A program made the translations under genes and the position numbers. A stretch of DNA of 53,292 nt from Chloroflexota bacterium (GTDB lineage Bacteria; Chloroflexota; Dehalococcoidia; SM23-28-2; RBG-16-64-32). The notes beneath the pieces are model-generated. The model saw nothing but the letters and a program-made list of their open reading frames with translations. It was not told the origin of the DNA and searched no databases. Below are positions 32,588-41,425 of the stretch, piece after piece. The stretch's first letter is position 1, and each line of letters begins with the position of its first letter. The stretch is taken from assembly GCA_005882715.1 (NCBI GenBank), contig VBEI01000002.1:1-53292 (forward strand), read 5' to 3'.

Positions 32588-32820
32588 TTGCGCGGTGCCT
32601 GACCGCCGACTCGGGCCAGCTGTCGCTGTTGCTCGATGGTTTTGAGGCGGGCGATGTGACGCTTCATTTTCGGCAGCTCCTGGTAGTTCGTGAGCTGCCG
32701 AGTCTCGCGCTGGAGACGCATAGAGAAGAGGCGGCGATGGGCCTCCTCCAGCTCCTTGCGCAGGTCCGTTTCGGAGAGCTTGCGGATATCGTCGAGTTTG
32801 GTCTTCAGCTTCTTCGCCAT
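32584..32820 (-). CDS. rpmC: 50S ribosomal protein L29
   Basis: The 78-residue two-helix protein has DIRKLSETDLRKELEEAHRR and a RHIARLKTIEQQRQ segment. It lies near the exit tunnel and binds trigger factor and SRP. Slightly longer than the usual ~65 because of an N-terminal AKKLKTKLDD. It overlaps rpsQ by 4 bases. Confidence 0.96.
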   Translation of the reverse strand: MAKKLKTKLDDIRKLSETDLRKELEEAHRRLFSMRLQRETRQLTNYQELPKMKRHIARLKTIEQQRQLARVGGQAPRK

Positions 32821-32823
32821 CGA

Positions 32824-33237
32824 TTACATCTCCGGCCTTGCCACGAAGCGCGTGGGGATGGGGAGCTTGTGGGCGGCGAGGCGCATGGCTTCACGCGCGG
32901 TCTCTTCCTGGACACCAGCGATCTCGTAGATCATGCGGCCCGGGCGAACGACGGCCACCCACGCTTCGACGGGGCCCTTGCCGCTTCCCTGACGGACCTC
33001 GAGCGGCTTCTTGGTGATCGGCTTGTCGGGGAAAACGCGGATCCAGAGCTTGCCACCGCGGCGGACGTAGCGTGTAATGGCGCGACGGCCGGCCTCAATC
33101 TGGCGGGCGGTGAGCCAGCACGGCCCAAGAGCCTGCAGGCCGTAATCGCCGAAGGTGACGTGGTTGCCGGCTGTGGCCATGCCACGCCGGCGGCCACGGT
33201 GCGCTTTGCGGAACTTCGTCCGCTTAGGCTGTAGCAT
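32824..33237 (-). CDS. rplP: 50S ribosomal protein L16
   Basis: The 137-residue protein starts at ATG 33237 (MLQPKRTKFRKAHRGRRRGM), 14 bases inside the rpsC end. Family segments are GDYGLQALGPCWLTARQIEA, WIRVFPDKPITKKP and GKGPVEAWVAVVRPGRMIYE. It organises the A-site and central protuberance region. Sequence upstream in frame is a shadow of rpsC. Confidence 0.97.
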   Translation of the reverse strand: MLQPKRTKFRKAHRGRRRGMATAGNHVTFGDYGLQALGPCWLTARQIEAGRRAITRYVRRGGKLWIRVFPDKPITKKPLEVRQGSGKGPVEAWVAVVRPGRMIYEIAGVQEETAREAMRLAAHKLPIPTRFVARPEM

Positions 33238-34030
33238 CGCCGCTCTCCTGCTGAGCTGGCTCCGGAGGAGGTTCCGCCGCTGCCGCCTCTGCGCTCGCTT
33301 CCGACGGCTGGTCGGGGCCGCCAGGCGCCGCAACCCCGCCCGCTTGTGGTTCACCGCTGGCCGCGCGTGCCTTTTCAAGCGCGCTGACCGGGGGCGCCGT
33401 CCGCTCCGAGATCTTGTCGCCCTTGTATATCCAGACCTTGACGCCGATGCGGCCGAGCGTGGTGCGGGCTTCGGCAGTGCCGTAGTCGACATCCGCCTTC
33501 AGCGTGTGCAAGGGGACCCGGCCCTGCCGTTCCTGGTCTCTGCGAGACATGTCGGAGCCCCCGAGCCTCCCTGCGATGCGGATGCGCACGCCCTGGGCGC
33601 CGCGCTGCATTGCCCGTAGCGCTGCTTGCTTGATGGCGCGGCGGTGCGAGACGCGGCGCTCTATCTGCTCGGCAACCGCCCGGGCGACGAGCGGCGCTTC
33701 GATTTCCGGGAGCCGCACCTCGTTGATGTTGACGCGAACGCGGCGTCCGCTCGTTTTTTCGAGCCTGCCGCGCAGCTCATCTACGCGCTGGCCGCCGCGG
33801 CCGATGACGATTCCCGGACGCGCTGTGTGGATGCTGACCGTGATCTGGTTGGCGTTTCGCTCGATCTCGACGCGCGAGATGCCGGCATCAGGCAGCATCC
33901 GCTCGATCGAGCGGCGGATGCGCAGGTCCTCGTGCAGCTGCTCAGTATAGTTCTTGTCGGCGTACCACTTGCTGTTCCAGGTATAGATGTAGCCGAGGCG
34001 AAAGCCGTGGGGGTGAACTTTCTGGCCCAT
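33224..34030 (-). CDS. rpsC: 30S ribosomal protein S3 with disordered C-terminal extension
   Basis: The 268-residue protein is ~45 longer than usual. Family parts: MGQKVHPHGFRLGYIYTWNS, the KH domain loop GIVIGRGGQRVDELRGRLEK and the C-terminal RIAGRLGGSDMSRRD / TLGRIGVKVWIYKGD. After this follows an Ala/Pro/Glu/Gly-rich tail (SEASAEAAAAEPPPEPAQQE) with no fold signature. S3 forms part of the mRNA entry channel. It overlaps rplV by one base and rplP by 14. Confidence 0.96.
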   Translation of the reverse strand: MGQKVHPHGFRLGYIYTWNSKWYADKNYTEQLHEDLRIRRSIERMLPDAGISRVEIERNANQITVSIHTARPGIVIGRGGQRVDELRGRLEKTSGRRVRVNINEVRLPEIEAPLVARAVAEQIERRVSHRRAIKQAALRAMQRGAQGVRIRIAGRLGGSDMSRRDQERQGRVPLHTLKADVDYGTAEARTTLGRIGVKVWIYKGDKISERTAPPVSALEKARAASGEPQAGGVAAPGGPDQPSEASAEAAAAEPPPEPAQQESGDATA

Positions 34031-34368
34031 CAGCCGCCTTCCTCCACGATGATTGTGATATTGCTGCGGCGGCGGCGAATGATATCAGCGCGGCCGCGCG
34101 CACGCGGGGTCATGCGGCGCAACTTAACGCCGTCGCCGACGAATGCGCGCGTGACCCGCAGATGTCTGGGGTCCATGTTGTAGTTGTTTTCGGCGTTGGC
34201 GGCGGCCGAGCGTACGGCCTTGGCAATCGTCCGAGCGTGCGGACTTTGCATGAAGCGCAGGATAGACATCGCCTCATCGACACGCTTGCCGCGCACTTCG
34301 TCGAGAATGAGGCGCACCTTCTTGGGCGCGACCTGGGCGCCCCTCATGTACGACTTAACGGCGACCAC
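34030..34368 (-). CDS. rplV: 50S ribosomal protein L22
   Basis: The 112-residue protein has AQVAPKKVRLILDEVRGKRV, AIAKAVRSAAANAENNY-type sequence (TIAKAVRSAAANAENNYNMD) and the loop region RRMTPRARGRADIIRRR, which reaches into the exit tunnel. Standard length. One-base overlaps with rpsS and rpsC. Confidence 0.97.
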   Translation of the reverse strand: MVAVKSYMRGAQVAPKKVRLILDEVRGKRVDEAMSILRFMQSPHARTIAKAVRSAAANAENNYNMDPRHLRVTRAFVGDGVKLRRMTPRARGRADIIRRRRSNITIIVEEGG

Positions 34369-34658
34369 TATTTCTTCCTCACCTGGCTGACCTGCGCGGA
34401 ACGGCTGGTATGCCCGCGGTAGGTGCGAGTCGGCGCAAATTCGCCGAGCTTGTGCCCGACCATGTTCTCAGTGATGAAGACGGGCACATGGCGGCGGCCG
34501 TCGTGGATGGCGATGGTGAGGCCGACCATTTCAGGCAGAATGGTCGAGCGGCGCGACCAGGTGCGGATGACGGCCTTCTGGCCCGATTGCTGCACCTTCA
34601 TCACCTTGGCGATCAGCTTGGCGTCCGCGAACGGGCCTTTCTTCGTCGACCGGGACAT
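34368..34658 (-). CDS. rpsS: 30S ribosomal protein S19
   Basis: The 96-residue protein begins MSRSTKKGPFADAKLIAKVM and has IRTWSRRSTILPEMVGLTIA, GHKLGEFAPTRTYRGH. It sits in the head of the small subunit with S13. Normal length and position between rplB and rplV. Confidence 0.97.
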   Translation of the reverse strand: MSRSTKKGPFADAKLIAKVMKVQQSGQKAVIRTWSRRSTILPEMVGLTIAIHDGRRHVPVFITENMVGHKLGEFAPTRTYRGHTSRSAQVSQVRKK

Positions 34659-34661
34659 CGT

Positions 34662-35492
34662 CTAAACCTGGTACCTGCGGCGGACGATGTATTTGTTGGT
34701 GTCTTTGCGGCGGCGCGTGCGGGCGCCCAGCGTGGGCTTTCCCCACGGGCTGCGCGGCCCCGGGAGGCCGATCGGTGCGCGGCCCTCACCACCGCCGTGC
34801 GGATGGTCTCGCGGGTTCATGACGGTGCCACGCACGCTCGGCCTGCGGCCCATCAAGCGCTTGCGCCCGGCCCTTCCCAGCTTGACCTGGCTGTGCTCGA
34901 CGTTGCCGACCTGGCCGATCGTGGCCATACAATCCGCGTGGATGCGCCGGACTTCACCCGAAGGCAGCCGCACGAGCGCGTAATCCCCTTCGCGGGCGAG
35001 GAGCTGGGCGGAGCCGCCGGCGCCGCGAACGAGCTGGCCGCCTTTGCCCTTGTGCATCTCGAGGTTGTGGATTGTCGTGCCGGAAGGAATGTTGCGCATG
35101 GGGAGCGCGTTGCCGGGCTTGATCTCGGAGTTGGGGCCGGCCATTACGCTGTCGCCGATTTTGAGGCCTACCGGCCAGAGGATATAGCGCTTCTCGCCGT
35201 CCGCGTAGTGGACGAGGGCGATGCGGGCGGAGCGGTTCGGGTCGTACTCGATCGAGGCGATCTTTCCCGGGACGCCGGTCTTGTCACGGCGAAAATCGAC
35301 GATGCGCAGGCGACGCTTGGCCCCGCCGCCGCGATGGCGTACGGTGATTCGGCCCTGGTTGTTGCGCCCGGCCTGGCGCCGCAGAGGGGCGACGAGGGAC
35401 TTCTGCGGCTTCGAGCGCGTGATCTCGTCGAAGCTGTGCCCGCTGGCGCCGCGGCGGCCGGGAGAGGTGGGCTTGTACTGCTTGATCGGCAC
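34662..35492 (-). CDS. rplB: 50S ribosomal protein L2
   Basis: The 276-residue protein has the standard N-terminal fold (GRNNQGRITVRHRGGGAKRR), the central NALPMRNIPSGTTIHNLEM and the C-terminal VRGTVMNPRDHPHGGGEGRA with the histidine near the peptidyl-transferase centre. It starts one base after the rplW stop region. Normal length. Confidence 0.98.
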   Translation of the reverse strand: MPIKQYKPTSPGRRGASGHSFDEITRSKPQKSLVAPLRRQAGRNNQGRITVRHRGGGAKRRLRIVDFRRDKTGVPGKIASIEYDPNRSARIALVHYADGEKRYILWPVGLKIGDSVMAGPNSEIKPGNALPMRNIPSGTTIHNLEMHKGKGGQLVRGAGGSAQLLAREGDYALVRLPSGEVRRIHADCMATIGQVGNVEHSQVKLGRAGRKRLMGRRPSVRGTVMNPRDHPHGGGEGRAPIGLPGPRSPWGKPTLGARTRRRKDTNKYIVRRRYQV

Positions 35493-35493
35493 G

Positions 35494-35793
35494 CTAGACG
35501 CCCTCGAACAGCTCGATCTTGTCGCCGGGGGCGAGCGAGACTACGGCCTTCTTCCAATTCGGCCGGTGCTTGATGCGGTTGCCCCGCGCCCGGCGCGGCT
35601 TGCCCTTCATGACCATTACGTTGACATCTGTCACTTTTACATCGAACCCTTTTTCGACCGCATCCTTGATCTGGACCTTGTTCGCTTCCGGACGCACCTC
35701 GAACATGTACTTATTCTCGCCGCCGAGGCGCGTCGCTTTCTCCGTAATCATCGGCCGGATCACGATGTCGAGACTATGCAGTTCTCTACCCAT
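35494..35793 (-). CDS. rplW: 50S ribosomal protein L23, first gene of the detached main operon
   Basis: The 99-residue protein has IVIRPMITEKATRLGGENKY, FEVRPEANKVQIKDAVEKGF and the basic loop GKPRRARGNRIKHRPNWKKA. It forms the main docking site at the exit tunnel for trigger factor and SRP. In most bacteria it directly follows rplD. Here rplD lies about 6 kb away and rplW starts its own unit behind a ~190-base leader and promoter. Confidence 0.97.
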   Translation of the reverse strand: MGRELHSLDIVIRPMITEKATRLGGENKYMFEVRPEANKVQIKDAVEKGFDVKVTDVNVMVMKGKPRRARGNRIKHRPNWKKAVVSLAPGDKIELFEGV

Positions 35794-35986
35794 GAGCCAG
35801 CCTCACGCTCCTTCGAACGAACTCAGGAAGCCACAACCCGCAAGGGCGCCGGACCGGCGCGGAGTGCGGGCGCGCCCGCCTGCGGCGGACTATCGCACTT
35901 TAATAACGCCGCCCGTGGCGCTGGGTACGCTTTGTGCGCCGGACACGCGTCAACGAGGCATCCCGCCAGGCGGGACGCCGGATAAC
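35794..35986 (-). promoter_or_regulatory. ~190-base untranslated leader of the rplW operon
   Basis: From the predicted start of transcription to ATG 35793 there are ~190 bases with no gene. A hairpin (CCCGCC/GGCGGG on the minus strand, plus-strand TCCCGCCAGGCGGGA at about 35961-35975) is near the 5' end. A second GC-rich palindromic segment lies at about 35860-35890. A long structured leader would fit ribosomal-protein autoregulation, but no known L4- or L2-type site was recognised. Confidence 0.35.
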
Positions 35987-35993
35987 CTATAAC

Positions 35994-36021
35994 AGTGTAC
36001 AGGGATTTGCGTGTGGGTCAA
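35994..36021 (-). promoter_or_regulatory. promoter of the rplW-rplB-... operon
   Basis: On the minus strand: TTGACC (36021-36016), a 16-base spacer, TACACT (35999-35994). The surrounding 42 bases (35980-36021) match 43425-43466 upstream of rplC at 37 positions. The 23 positions from the -10 side into the first transcribed bases (35980-36002) are identical. This is very strong evidence that both elements are real promoters of the same class. Confidence 0.8.
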
Positions 36022-36246
36022 GCGAGCGAATCGTGGTAAGCGGTCAGTTTGTCTGGCAGGCTATCGCGACGGGTGTAGGTGGGGTCGGCAGACTGTCAAG
36101 GCAGTCTTGATATTGATCATTGGGGTCGACAGGACCAGATCTGAATACCATCACCATAACAAGCAGAAATACACTGAGAACTACGATTACGGTCAGAGCC
36201 CACCTCACGCCGCGCTTGTAGCGCAGACGCGGGCTTGCGTCAACCG

Positions 36247-37791
36247 TCAGACGCCGGCGCGGATGTAGCCGTCGAGGCCCGGGAAGCTCTCGAGACAGGC
36301 GCGGCGCTCGGCCTTGAGGCGCTCGACCCAGGAGCGGTAATCGTCCAGCCGGCCGAGGGCCTCGAAGCGCTCCCTGGGTTGGAGTAGGTCCTCGTCCTCA
36401 GGTGCGATTCCGGGGACGCGGACGGGCAGCTGGTAGCCGAAGTCGGGGTCGGTGAACCACTCGAGGCCGCCCTCGGCGATGGCCCGCATACAGGCGGAGG
36501 AATGCTCGACGGTGACCTTCTTGGAGTCCGGGCCGCTGTCATCGACGATCCAGCCGGTGTTCATCAGGTAGACATCGATCGGGTGTGTGCGCAGCAGCTC
36601 GAGGAAGCGGTTGCCCTGGAGCTCGTTGGGTAGAGGGAAGAACGGGTTGGTGCCGGGCACGCGCAGCGACTTGCCGGCTTCATCTTTGCCCCCCGCGCTC
36701 GTGCCCTGGGTCTCGCCGAGCATGAAGTAGGCGGCGGCCTGCTGTTCGCTCAGCTTCGCGAGCGCCGGAACGACGCTGCGTGCGCGGTTGAGAATGACGA
36801 TGGCGTTGACGGGGCCAATGTTGTTGGCGTCCTCGTACCGCCCGAGCGCCTCCAGGTGGAACACGGCGCGGCCATTTTGCGTGAAGGACTCGTTGAAGAA
36901 GTCCGGGGTGCCATCCTCGCTGAGGTAGACGTTTTCGAGGTAAGCGATCGGGCTCGTGACGGCTCGATAAATCTCGGGCTCGTGCTCTGGGGAAAGCGAG
37001 AAGGTCTTCGCGAAGCAGCCGTTCTCGGTGCCGTAGACCTTGCCGCCGCGCATCAGAGCGATGAAGTCGTCCTGGACGGCTTTGGAGTCGCCCTGCCTTC
37101 GGAAGGTGGTGGTCGTCTTCCCGGTGCCCGAGAGGCCGATCACGACGATCGTCTTCTCGCCCTGCGCCGTCGGGATGACCTTGCATCCGGCGTGCATGGG
37201 CAGGCCGCCCTTGTCGTAGACGATCTTGTTCCACATGCGCAGGCCGCCCTTCTTCGACTCGCCGAAGTAGTCTGAGTTGAGGACGCGCGTGACGCCGTTC
37301 TCGAGGTCTACTGCGATGCAGCGGTCGTTCGGGTAGCCGGGGGCGGCCAGGTTCGGTGTGTCGATGACGGTGACTTGAGGGTCGCCGTCGGCGCGTTCGA
37401 AGTAGAGGAATTTCTGCATGCCGGCGACATTGGCGTTGGCGCGCTCGATGACCAATCGAGCGGCCGTCTGCACTTCTTTCGCGTTTGAGATGTAGCCGTC
37501 GATGACGATCATCGGCCGGCCGGCGATGTATTCTTCCTGCAGGCGGGTGATCTCTTCGTACTCGGCCCGCGGCATGGTCTGGTGGCCGCGATATTCTTCC
37601 GGCGTTTCAGTGACGATGTAGGTCGAGCCGCTGCTGCGCGAGTCCACGCTGGTGAAGACGTCGACGCTGCCGTAGGCCGTCCGCTTGGCGTTGGGCATCT
37701 GGAGCGTGAGGCGGCGCAGCTGCTCCTGAGGCGGGTTGTCGAGGACCACTCGGGGCCGCATCTCATGCGCCGGTTCGTGCAGGACGACCAT
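36247..37791 (-). CDS. pckA: phosphoenolpyruvate carboxykinase (ATP)
   Basis: The 514-residue enzyme makes PEP and CO2 from oxaloacetate and ATP, the entry to gluconeogenesis. Start ATG 37791 (MVVLHEPAHEMRPRVVLDNP) has GGGAGGAAAG directly upstream; a longer frame to 37833 is less likely. The kinase P-loop is VVIGLSGTGKTTTTFR; metal and substrate regions are PMHAGCKVIPTAQGEK, QDDFIALMRGGKVYGTENGC and AYFMLGETQGTSAGGKDEAG. The sequence is a somewhat divergent member, shorter at the N-terminus in the substrate loop. It lies alone on the minus strand inside the split of the ribosomal operon. Confidence 0.93.
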   Translation of the reverse strand: MVVLHEPAHEMRPRVVLDNPPQEQLRRLTLQMPNAKRTAYGSVDVFTSVDSRSSGSTYIVTETPEEYRGHQTMPRAEYEEITRLQEEYIAGRPMIVIDGYISNAKEVQTAARLVIERANANVAGMQKFLYFERADGDPQVTVIDTPNLAAPGYPNDRCIAVDLENGVTRVLNSDYFGESKKGGLRMWNKIVYDKGGLPMHAGCKVIPTAQGEKTIVVIGLSGTGKTTTTFRRQGDSKAVQDDFIALMRGGKVYGTENGCFAKTFSLSPEHEPEIYRAVTSPIAYLENVYLSEDGTPDFFNESFTQNGRAVFHLEALGRYEDANNIGPVNAIVILNRARSVVPALAKLSEQQAAAYFMLGETQGTSAGGKDEAGKSLRVPGTNPFFPLPNELQGNRFLELLRTHPIDVYLMNTGWIVDDSGPDSKKVTVEHSSACMRAIAEGGLEWFTDPDFGYQLPVRVPGIAPEDEDLLQPRERFEALGRLDDYRSWVERLKAERRACLESFPGLDGYIRAGV

Positions 37792-38165
37792 TCTTTCCTC
37801 CCTTGGGCTAGGGTCAAAAGTGCTTCTCATCATAATCGGAAAAGTAAGCGATTACGCGTCCGAACGCGCCGAGAAGCATTAATTCTGCGTAAGAAATTAG
37901 TTGGCAGATTATGAGCGCCAATGGATCGGCAGCCTGAACGCATCAGGCCGACTCGACACTGAAGCAAGCGGAATGATCCTCCTTCGAGCTCCGTCCTGGG
38001 CTGCCGCATTGGATGGCCGTGAGCCTACCCGCCGGCGACCGGTTCTGTCAAGCAGCGTGATCGGAGCACGCGAAGTAACGACGCGGCCCCCACGATGCGA
38101 GATGCAACGACAGCGCGCTGGTCGCGTCTCTTATTGGGCGAACAATAACGACGTATAGGGCGGTT
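37792..38165. other. divergent intergenic region between pckA and the beta-helix gene
   Basis: This holds the pckA ribosome-binding site at its left end. Two short hairpins are seen: GCCTGA/TCAGGC (about 37932-37948) and TTATTG/CAATAA (about 38134-38151). A minus-strand TATGAT ~45 bases ahead of pckA could be a -10 box, without a convincing -35. An open frame at 37901-38158 shows no protein-like features. No RNA gene recognised. Confidence 0.35.
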
Positions 38166-39737
38166 ATGTTAAACTGCATGAGCCCCATTCTTCAACTCCA
38201 CCGACAACTGTCGAATGGTCTTGACGTCGTTCGGCGAAGCAGTGAGGGATGTTTGCGTCTGTCGTCTCTAACGACAAAGACAAACCTGCGCTGGGCATGC
38301 GCGTCTGCGGCTGTGTCGGCAGTCCTAATATTCGCAGCCAGCGGACAGAGCGGGGGCACACGGCCGCAGAACCTGAGCGCCGCGTCTCTGAAAACCGCTG
38401 ACCCCACACCGAGACCGACGGCGAAGCCAACGCCCGCACCGACGGCGGCGCCCACACCGGCGCCAACGCCCGCTCCAACTCCCGAACCGCCACCGCCACC
38501 CCCGCCTATAGCGCCCGAGCCGGAGCCGGTCGCGGCGTCCGGGCCGGCGCCACTCCCGGGCACGGGGCCGAACTACTACGTCGACGATGTCAACGGGAAC
38601 GATGGCAACGGCGGCACCAGCGAGTCGGCCGCGTGGCGCAGCCTGGATCGCGCCAGCGACTTCACGATTCCCCCCGGCGCACGCCTGCTGTTCCGCCGAG
38701 GCGGAGCGTGGGCCGGGACGCTGAAGATCGAGGAGAGCGGTGCCGGAGGCCTCCCGGTGGTGATCGGGTCCTACGGCAGCGGCCCTCTTCCGGTGATCCA
38801 GGGCGCGAACGACTGCATCGCGCTCTTCGGCTCCGGAATCATCGTCGCGCAAATGCAGATGCAGGACTGCTGGTCGGGGGTCAGGATTCCAGCTGGGGCT
38901 TCGTCGAACCGCGTGCAGGACAGCGTGCTCGCGGGAAACGTCGCGGGCGTGCTGGTCAGCGAGGGCGCCTCCGACAACGCGATCATCGGTAACACATTCC
39001 AGAACAACAACAAGATGTCCGTGAATACACCGGGCGGATACGACGACTCGGGGGCGTTTGGCGTTCTGCTGAACGGCGACCGCAATGAGGTCGCGTATAA
39101 CCAGATCTCCGGGAGCGACGCCTTCTCCTACGACTACGGGCGGGACGGCGCAGCCGTCGAGATCTACAAGGGCCAGGGCAACAGCATCCACCACAATACG
39201 GCGGTCGATAACCATGCGTTCAGCGAGCTCGGCGACCCACGCACTCAGGACAACACGTTTGCGTACAATCTAGTGCAATCGTCTCTGCCCGACTCGACGT
39301 TCCTGGTGACCAGAGGCGGCCAAGACGGGCATGGGCCGGTGGTGAACACGAGGCTCTTCAACAACACCGTCGTCATGACGGGGCCGGGCAGCCAGGGCTT
39401 CGTCTGCCACGGTGGGTGCAACGGCGGCGTGCTCACGATGAGGAACAACGTCATCCAGGCCGTACAGAAGGCTGGGTATGCCGACGGCGCCTTCGACGAG
39501 GACTATGACTTCTACGCCGGCGGCATAACACAGTTCCCGCTCGGGCCCCACAGTGCGGTCGGCAACCCGATGTTCAACGACCCGTCAGGGGGCGACTTTC
39601 ATCTTGCCGGTGGCAGCCCGGCCGTCGACAGCGGTATCGACACGGGATACAGCGCAGATCTCGAAGGCCGGAGTGTGCCACGGGACGGAAACGGAGATGG
39701 GTTTGCCGTTGCGGACAGAGGCGCCTTCGAGCGCTAG
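38166..39737 (+). CDS. secreted right-handed parallel beta-helix protein
   Basis: The 523-residue protein has an N-terminal hydrophobic segment (LRWACASAAVSAVLIFAASG, ~41-60) as signal or anchor. Then comes a Pro/Thr linker of PTPAPTP-type repeats followed by eight prolines (~78-128). The rest is beta-helix: YYVDDVNGNDGNGGTSESAA, then Asn-rich coils (ASDNAIIGNTFQNNNK, RNEVAYNQISGSD, QGNSIHHNTAVDNHAF, NTRLFNNTVVMTG). The end SAVGNPMFNDPSGGDFHLAG and VPRDGNGDGFAVADRGAFER is typical of surface pectate-lyase-like proteins. No catalytic site could be assigned. The start is uncertain (ATG 38166 or 38178, or later); the signal sequence is far from these. It probably binds or processes cell-surface polysaccharide. 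Confidence 0.85.
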   Translation: MLNCMSPILQLHRQLSNGLDVVRRSSEGCLRLSSLTTKTNLRWACASAAVSAVLIFAASGQSGGTRPQNLSAASLKTADPTPRPTAKPTPAPTAAPTPAPTPAPTPEPPPPPPPIAPEPEPVAASGPAPLPGTGPNYYVDDVNGNDGNGGTSESAAWRSLDRASDFTIPPGARLLFRRGGAWAGTLKIEESGAGGLPVVIGSYGSGPLPVIQGANDCIALFGSGIIVAQMQMQDCWSGVRIPAGASSNRVQDSVLAGNVAGVLVSEGASDNAIIGNTFQNNNKMSVNTPGGYDDSGAFGVLLNGDRNEVAYNQISGSDAFSYDYGRDGAAVEIYKGQGNSIHHNTAVDNHAFSELGDPRTQDNTFAYNLVQSSLPDSTFLVTRGGQDGHGPVVNTRLFNNTVVMTGPGSQGFVCHGGCNGGVLTMRNNVIQAVQKAGYADGAFDEDYDFYAGGITQFPLGPHSAVGNPMFNDPSGGDFHLAGGSPAVDSGIDTGYSADLEGRSVPRDGNGDGFAVADRGAFER

Positions 39738-39850
39738 CTCCGGGCCTCGCCGTCGGTAGCGCCCTCGCACGAACCGATGCAACAGGACGGCGGACGCCGG
39801 TGTCTTTAGTACTCAGGCGCGATAAGGCGCGGCAACCAGGAGGCAATGCA

Positions 39851-40648
39851 TTGATCGATCCTCAAGCACAAGGCCAGGGGCGTTTTCTTGGCTTCACGCC
39901 CAGGCAGTTGAACGTGGGGTTCTTGACTGCCGTTGGCGCGGCAGCCGCCGGCATCTGCGTGTGGCTGTTTGCTTTCGGCGGCCTGGACTCAATTACCGGA
40001 GACAGCACAACCGAAGAAGGCGTCGTGGACACTACGGCTCGCGAGATATCAAACGCGGACCTGGAACGTATCGCACTCCGACCGGAGCAGTTCCCGACAG
40101 AGTACGCAGGCTTTGCCGCAGACGAGGACAACGGGCCACTCACGCTTGAGAAGAATGCGAACCAAGCGTTCGATCCGATCGAACAACGCGCACAGTTCGA
40201 GAGTTCCGGTTGGGTCACAGGCTACGATGCCGCATATAGAGATCGCCAACCGGCGCCCGACAAGGCGTTTTTTCTCGACACTCAGCTAGACCTCTTCAAG
40301 ACGGTGGATGGAGCGGCGGGCTTCTTCACAACGCAAATGGCGGAAGCGACGCAACATCAGGGCCAGGCGAAGGACAACGTTACCGAGGTTGAGGCCTCGC
40401 TATTCGATGTATCGGTCGCCGAACAATCAGCTGGCTTCCGCGGTCACTATAGGGTTCAGCTTGAAGACGGCTCGCAGCGCGAATATTGGCAGATCGGCAT
40501 CGCGTTCCGGCGCGGTCGCCTGCTTGGCAGCGTCACTTTGGCCGGACTCGAACTGAGCGACGCCGGCAGGCAGGTCCTCGAGGGACACGCCGCGGACCTG
40601 GCGAATAGATTGAACAACCAAATGACGGCCGCGCTGTCGACTCGCTAG
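39851..40648 (+). CDS. membrane-anchored protein of unknown function
   Basis: The 265-residue protein starts at TTG 39851 behind AGGAGG at 39838-39843; an upstream start at 39800 lacks such a site. One membrane helix (LNVGFLTAVGAAAAGICVWL, ~20-42) follows a short cytoplasmic part. The outer part has ALRPEQFPTEYAGFAADEDN, WVTGYDAAYRDR, FLDTQLDLFKTVDGAAGFFT and REYWQIGIAFRRGRLLGSVT. The pattern of a tryptophan-led strand and a DLFKTVDGA helix resembles extracytoplasmic sensor-like domains in actinobacterial and Chloroflexota proteins, but I cannot name the family. Same direction as the beta-helix gene, ~110 bases after it. Confidence 0.65.
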   Translation: MIDPQAQGQGRFLGFTPRQLNVGFLTAVGAAAAGICVWLFAFGGLDSITGDSTTEEGVVDTTAREISNADLERIALRPEQFPTEYAGFAADEDNGPLTLEKNANQAFDPIEQRAQFESSGWVTGYDAAYRDRQPAPDKAFFLDTQLDLFKTVDGAAGFFTTQMAEATQHQGQAKDNVTEVEASLFDVSVAEQSAGFRGHYRVQLEDGSQREYWQIGIAFRRGRLLGSVTLAGLELSDAGRQVLEGHAADLANRLNNQMTAALSTR

Positions 40649-40654
40649 CGAACC

Positions 40655-41065
40655 CTAACACTCGACGCCGACCGGTTCGGTCACCGGGGTCTGGTCTGAG
40701 GCGGACCCGCGGTGGCGCACAACTGCCGCCACGCTTACAACAGCAACGACGGCGGACATCGCCATAACGGAACCAGCGGGCGGCGCGAACCCAGTGAGAG
40801 CGCGGATCAGATACACCACATATGAGTCCGTGTAAGGCATTCTTTCACCGGCGCGGTGACGTAGCGCCTGTTCGAGGGCGACAAGCGGGCATTGTCCAAG
40901 GAAAGCCCGGCCCGTGACCATGATGGAGATCGCCAGGTTGTGGAGACGCCATAAGACCCGCTTCCCGTGGTAATAACCGAGATACGCGAGGACCGCCGAT
41001 GGGAGTGCGAGGACGACAAACACGCCGTGGAGAACAAACACCCAGTCCGCCAGCAATGCGAGCAT
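40655..41065 (-). CDS. DUF2784 family membrane protein
   Basis: The 136-residue protein has four hydrophobic segments (~5-30, 38-58, 80-95, 99-117). ADWVFVLHGVFVVLALPSAV, WRLHNLAISIMV and GQCPLVALEQALRHRAGE ... YTDSYVVYLI match DUF2784, whose hallmark is CPLTPLE in the middle helix region. Function of the family is unknown. It converges with the preceding plus-strand gene, with 6 bases between stops. Confidence 0.8.
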   Translation of the reverse strand: MLALLADWVFVLHGVFVVLALPSAVLAYLGYYHGKRVLWRLHNLAISIMVTGRAFLGQCPLVALEQALRHRAGERMPYTDSYVVYLIRALTGFAPPAGSVMAMSAVVAVVSVAAVVRHRGSASDQTPVTEPVGVEC

Positions 41066-41256
41066 CCAGTCCTCCTGACGAATAAAGCCGCTTGATGTTT
41101 ATCAATAAGCTACCACGAACGATGGTCAGAGGTTAGCAGCGGGCCTCTTTGTCAGGTCGGTGACAAGCGAACTAGGTCGGGCGCCCGCTTACTCGTCGGA
41201 GCCGAGGAGTGAATTGGGTCGCAAGCAAAGAACCTGGTCTTATCGGAACGGTTTAG

Positions 41257-41397
41257 TCACGCTCGATGACTTGGCGTTCGGTGAGAGCCGGTCATGTCTT
41301 GCTCTCCCGCCAAGATCCGTCCGAGTCCGATGATCATCGCAATCATGGCTAAATAGATCAGACCGAGACCGCACAAGATCGCTGCATCCGCGACCAT
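41257..41397 (-). CDS. 46-residue single-pass membrane protein
   Basis: It starts at ATG 41397 behind TTTGGAGGCGCAG (GGAGG 10 bases upstream). It is almost all one helix (VADAAILCGLGLIYLAMIAM ...) followed by a polar tail (GEQDMTGSHRTPSHRA). No family is recognised. It is 28 bases downstream of the zinc-ribbon gene on the same strand, so the two could be one operon. Confidence 0.5.
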   Translation of the reverse strand: MVADAAILCGLGLIYLAMIAMIIGLGRILAGEQDMTGSHRTPSHRA

Positions 41398-41425
41398 TTC
41401 GACTGCGCCTCCAAAGTGATCAGCA

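Noticed and set aside
36022..36246. tRNA or riboswitch in the spacer between the rplW promoter and pckA
   Set aside because: No cloverleaf or T-loop consensus; only a 6-bp hairpin (AGACTG/CAGTCT) was seen.
37901..38158. 85-residue plus-strand frame upstream of the beta-helix gene
   Set aside because: Lies in a divergent intergenic region, Arg-rich, no site for translation and no recognisable fold.
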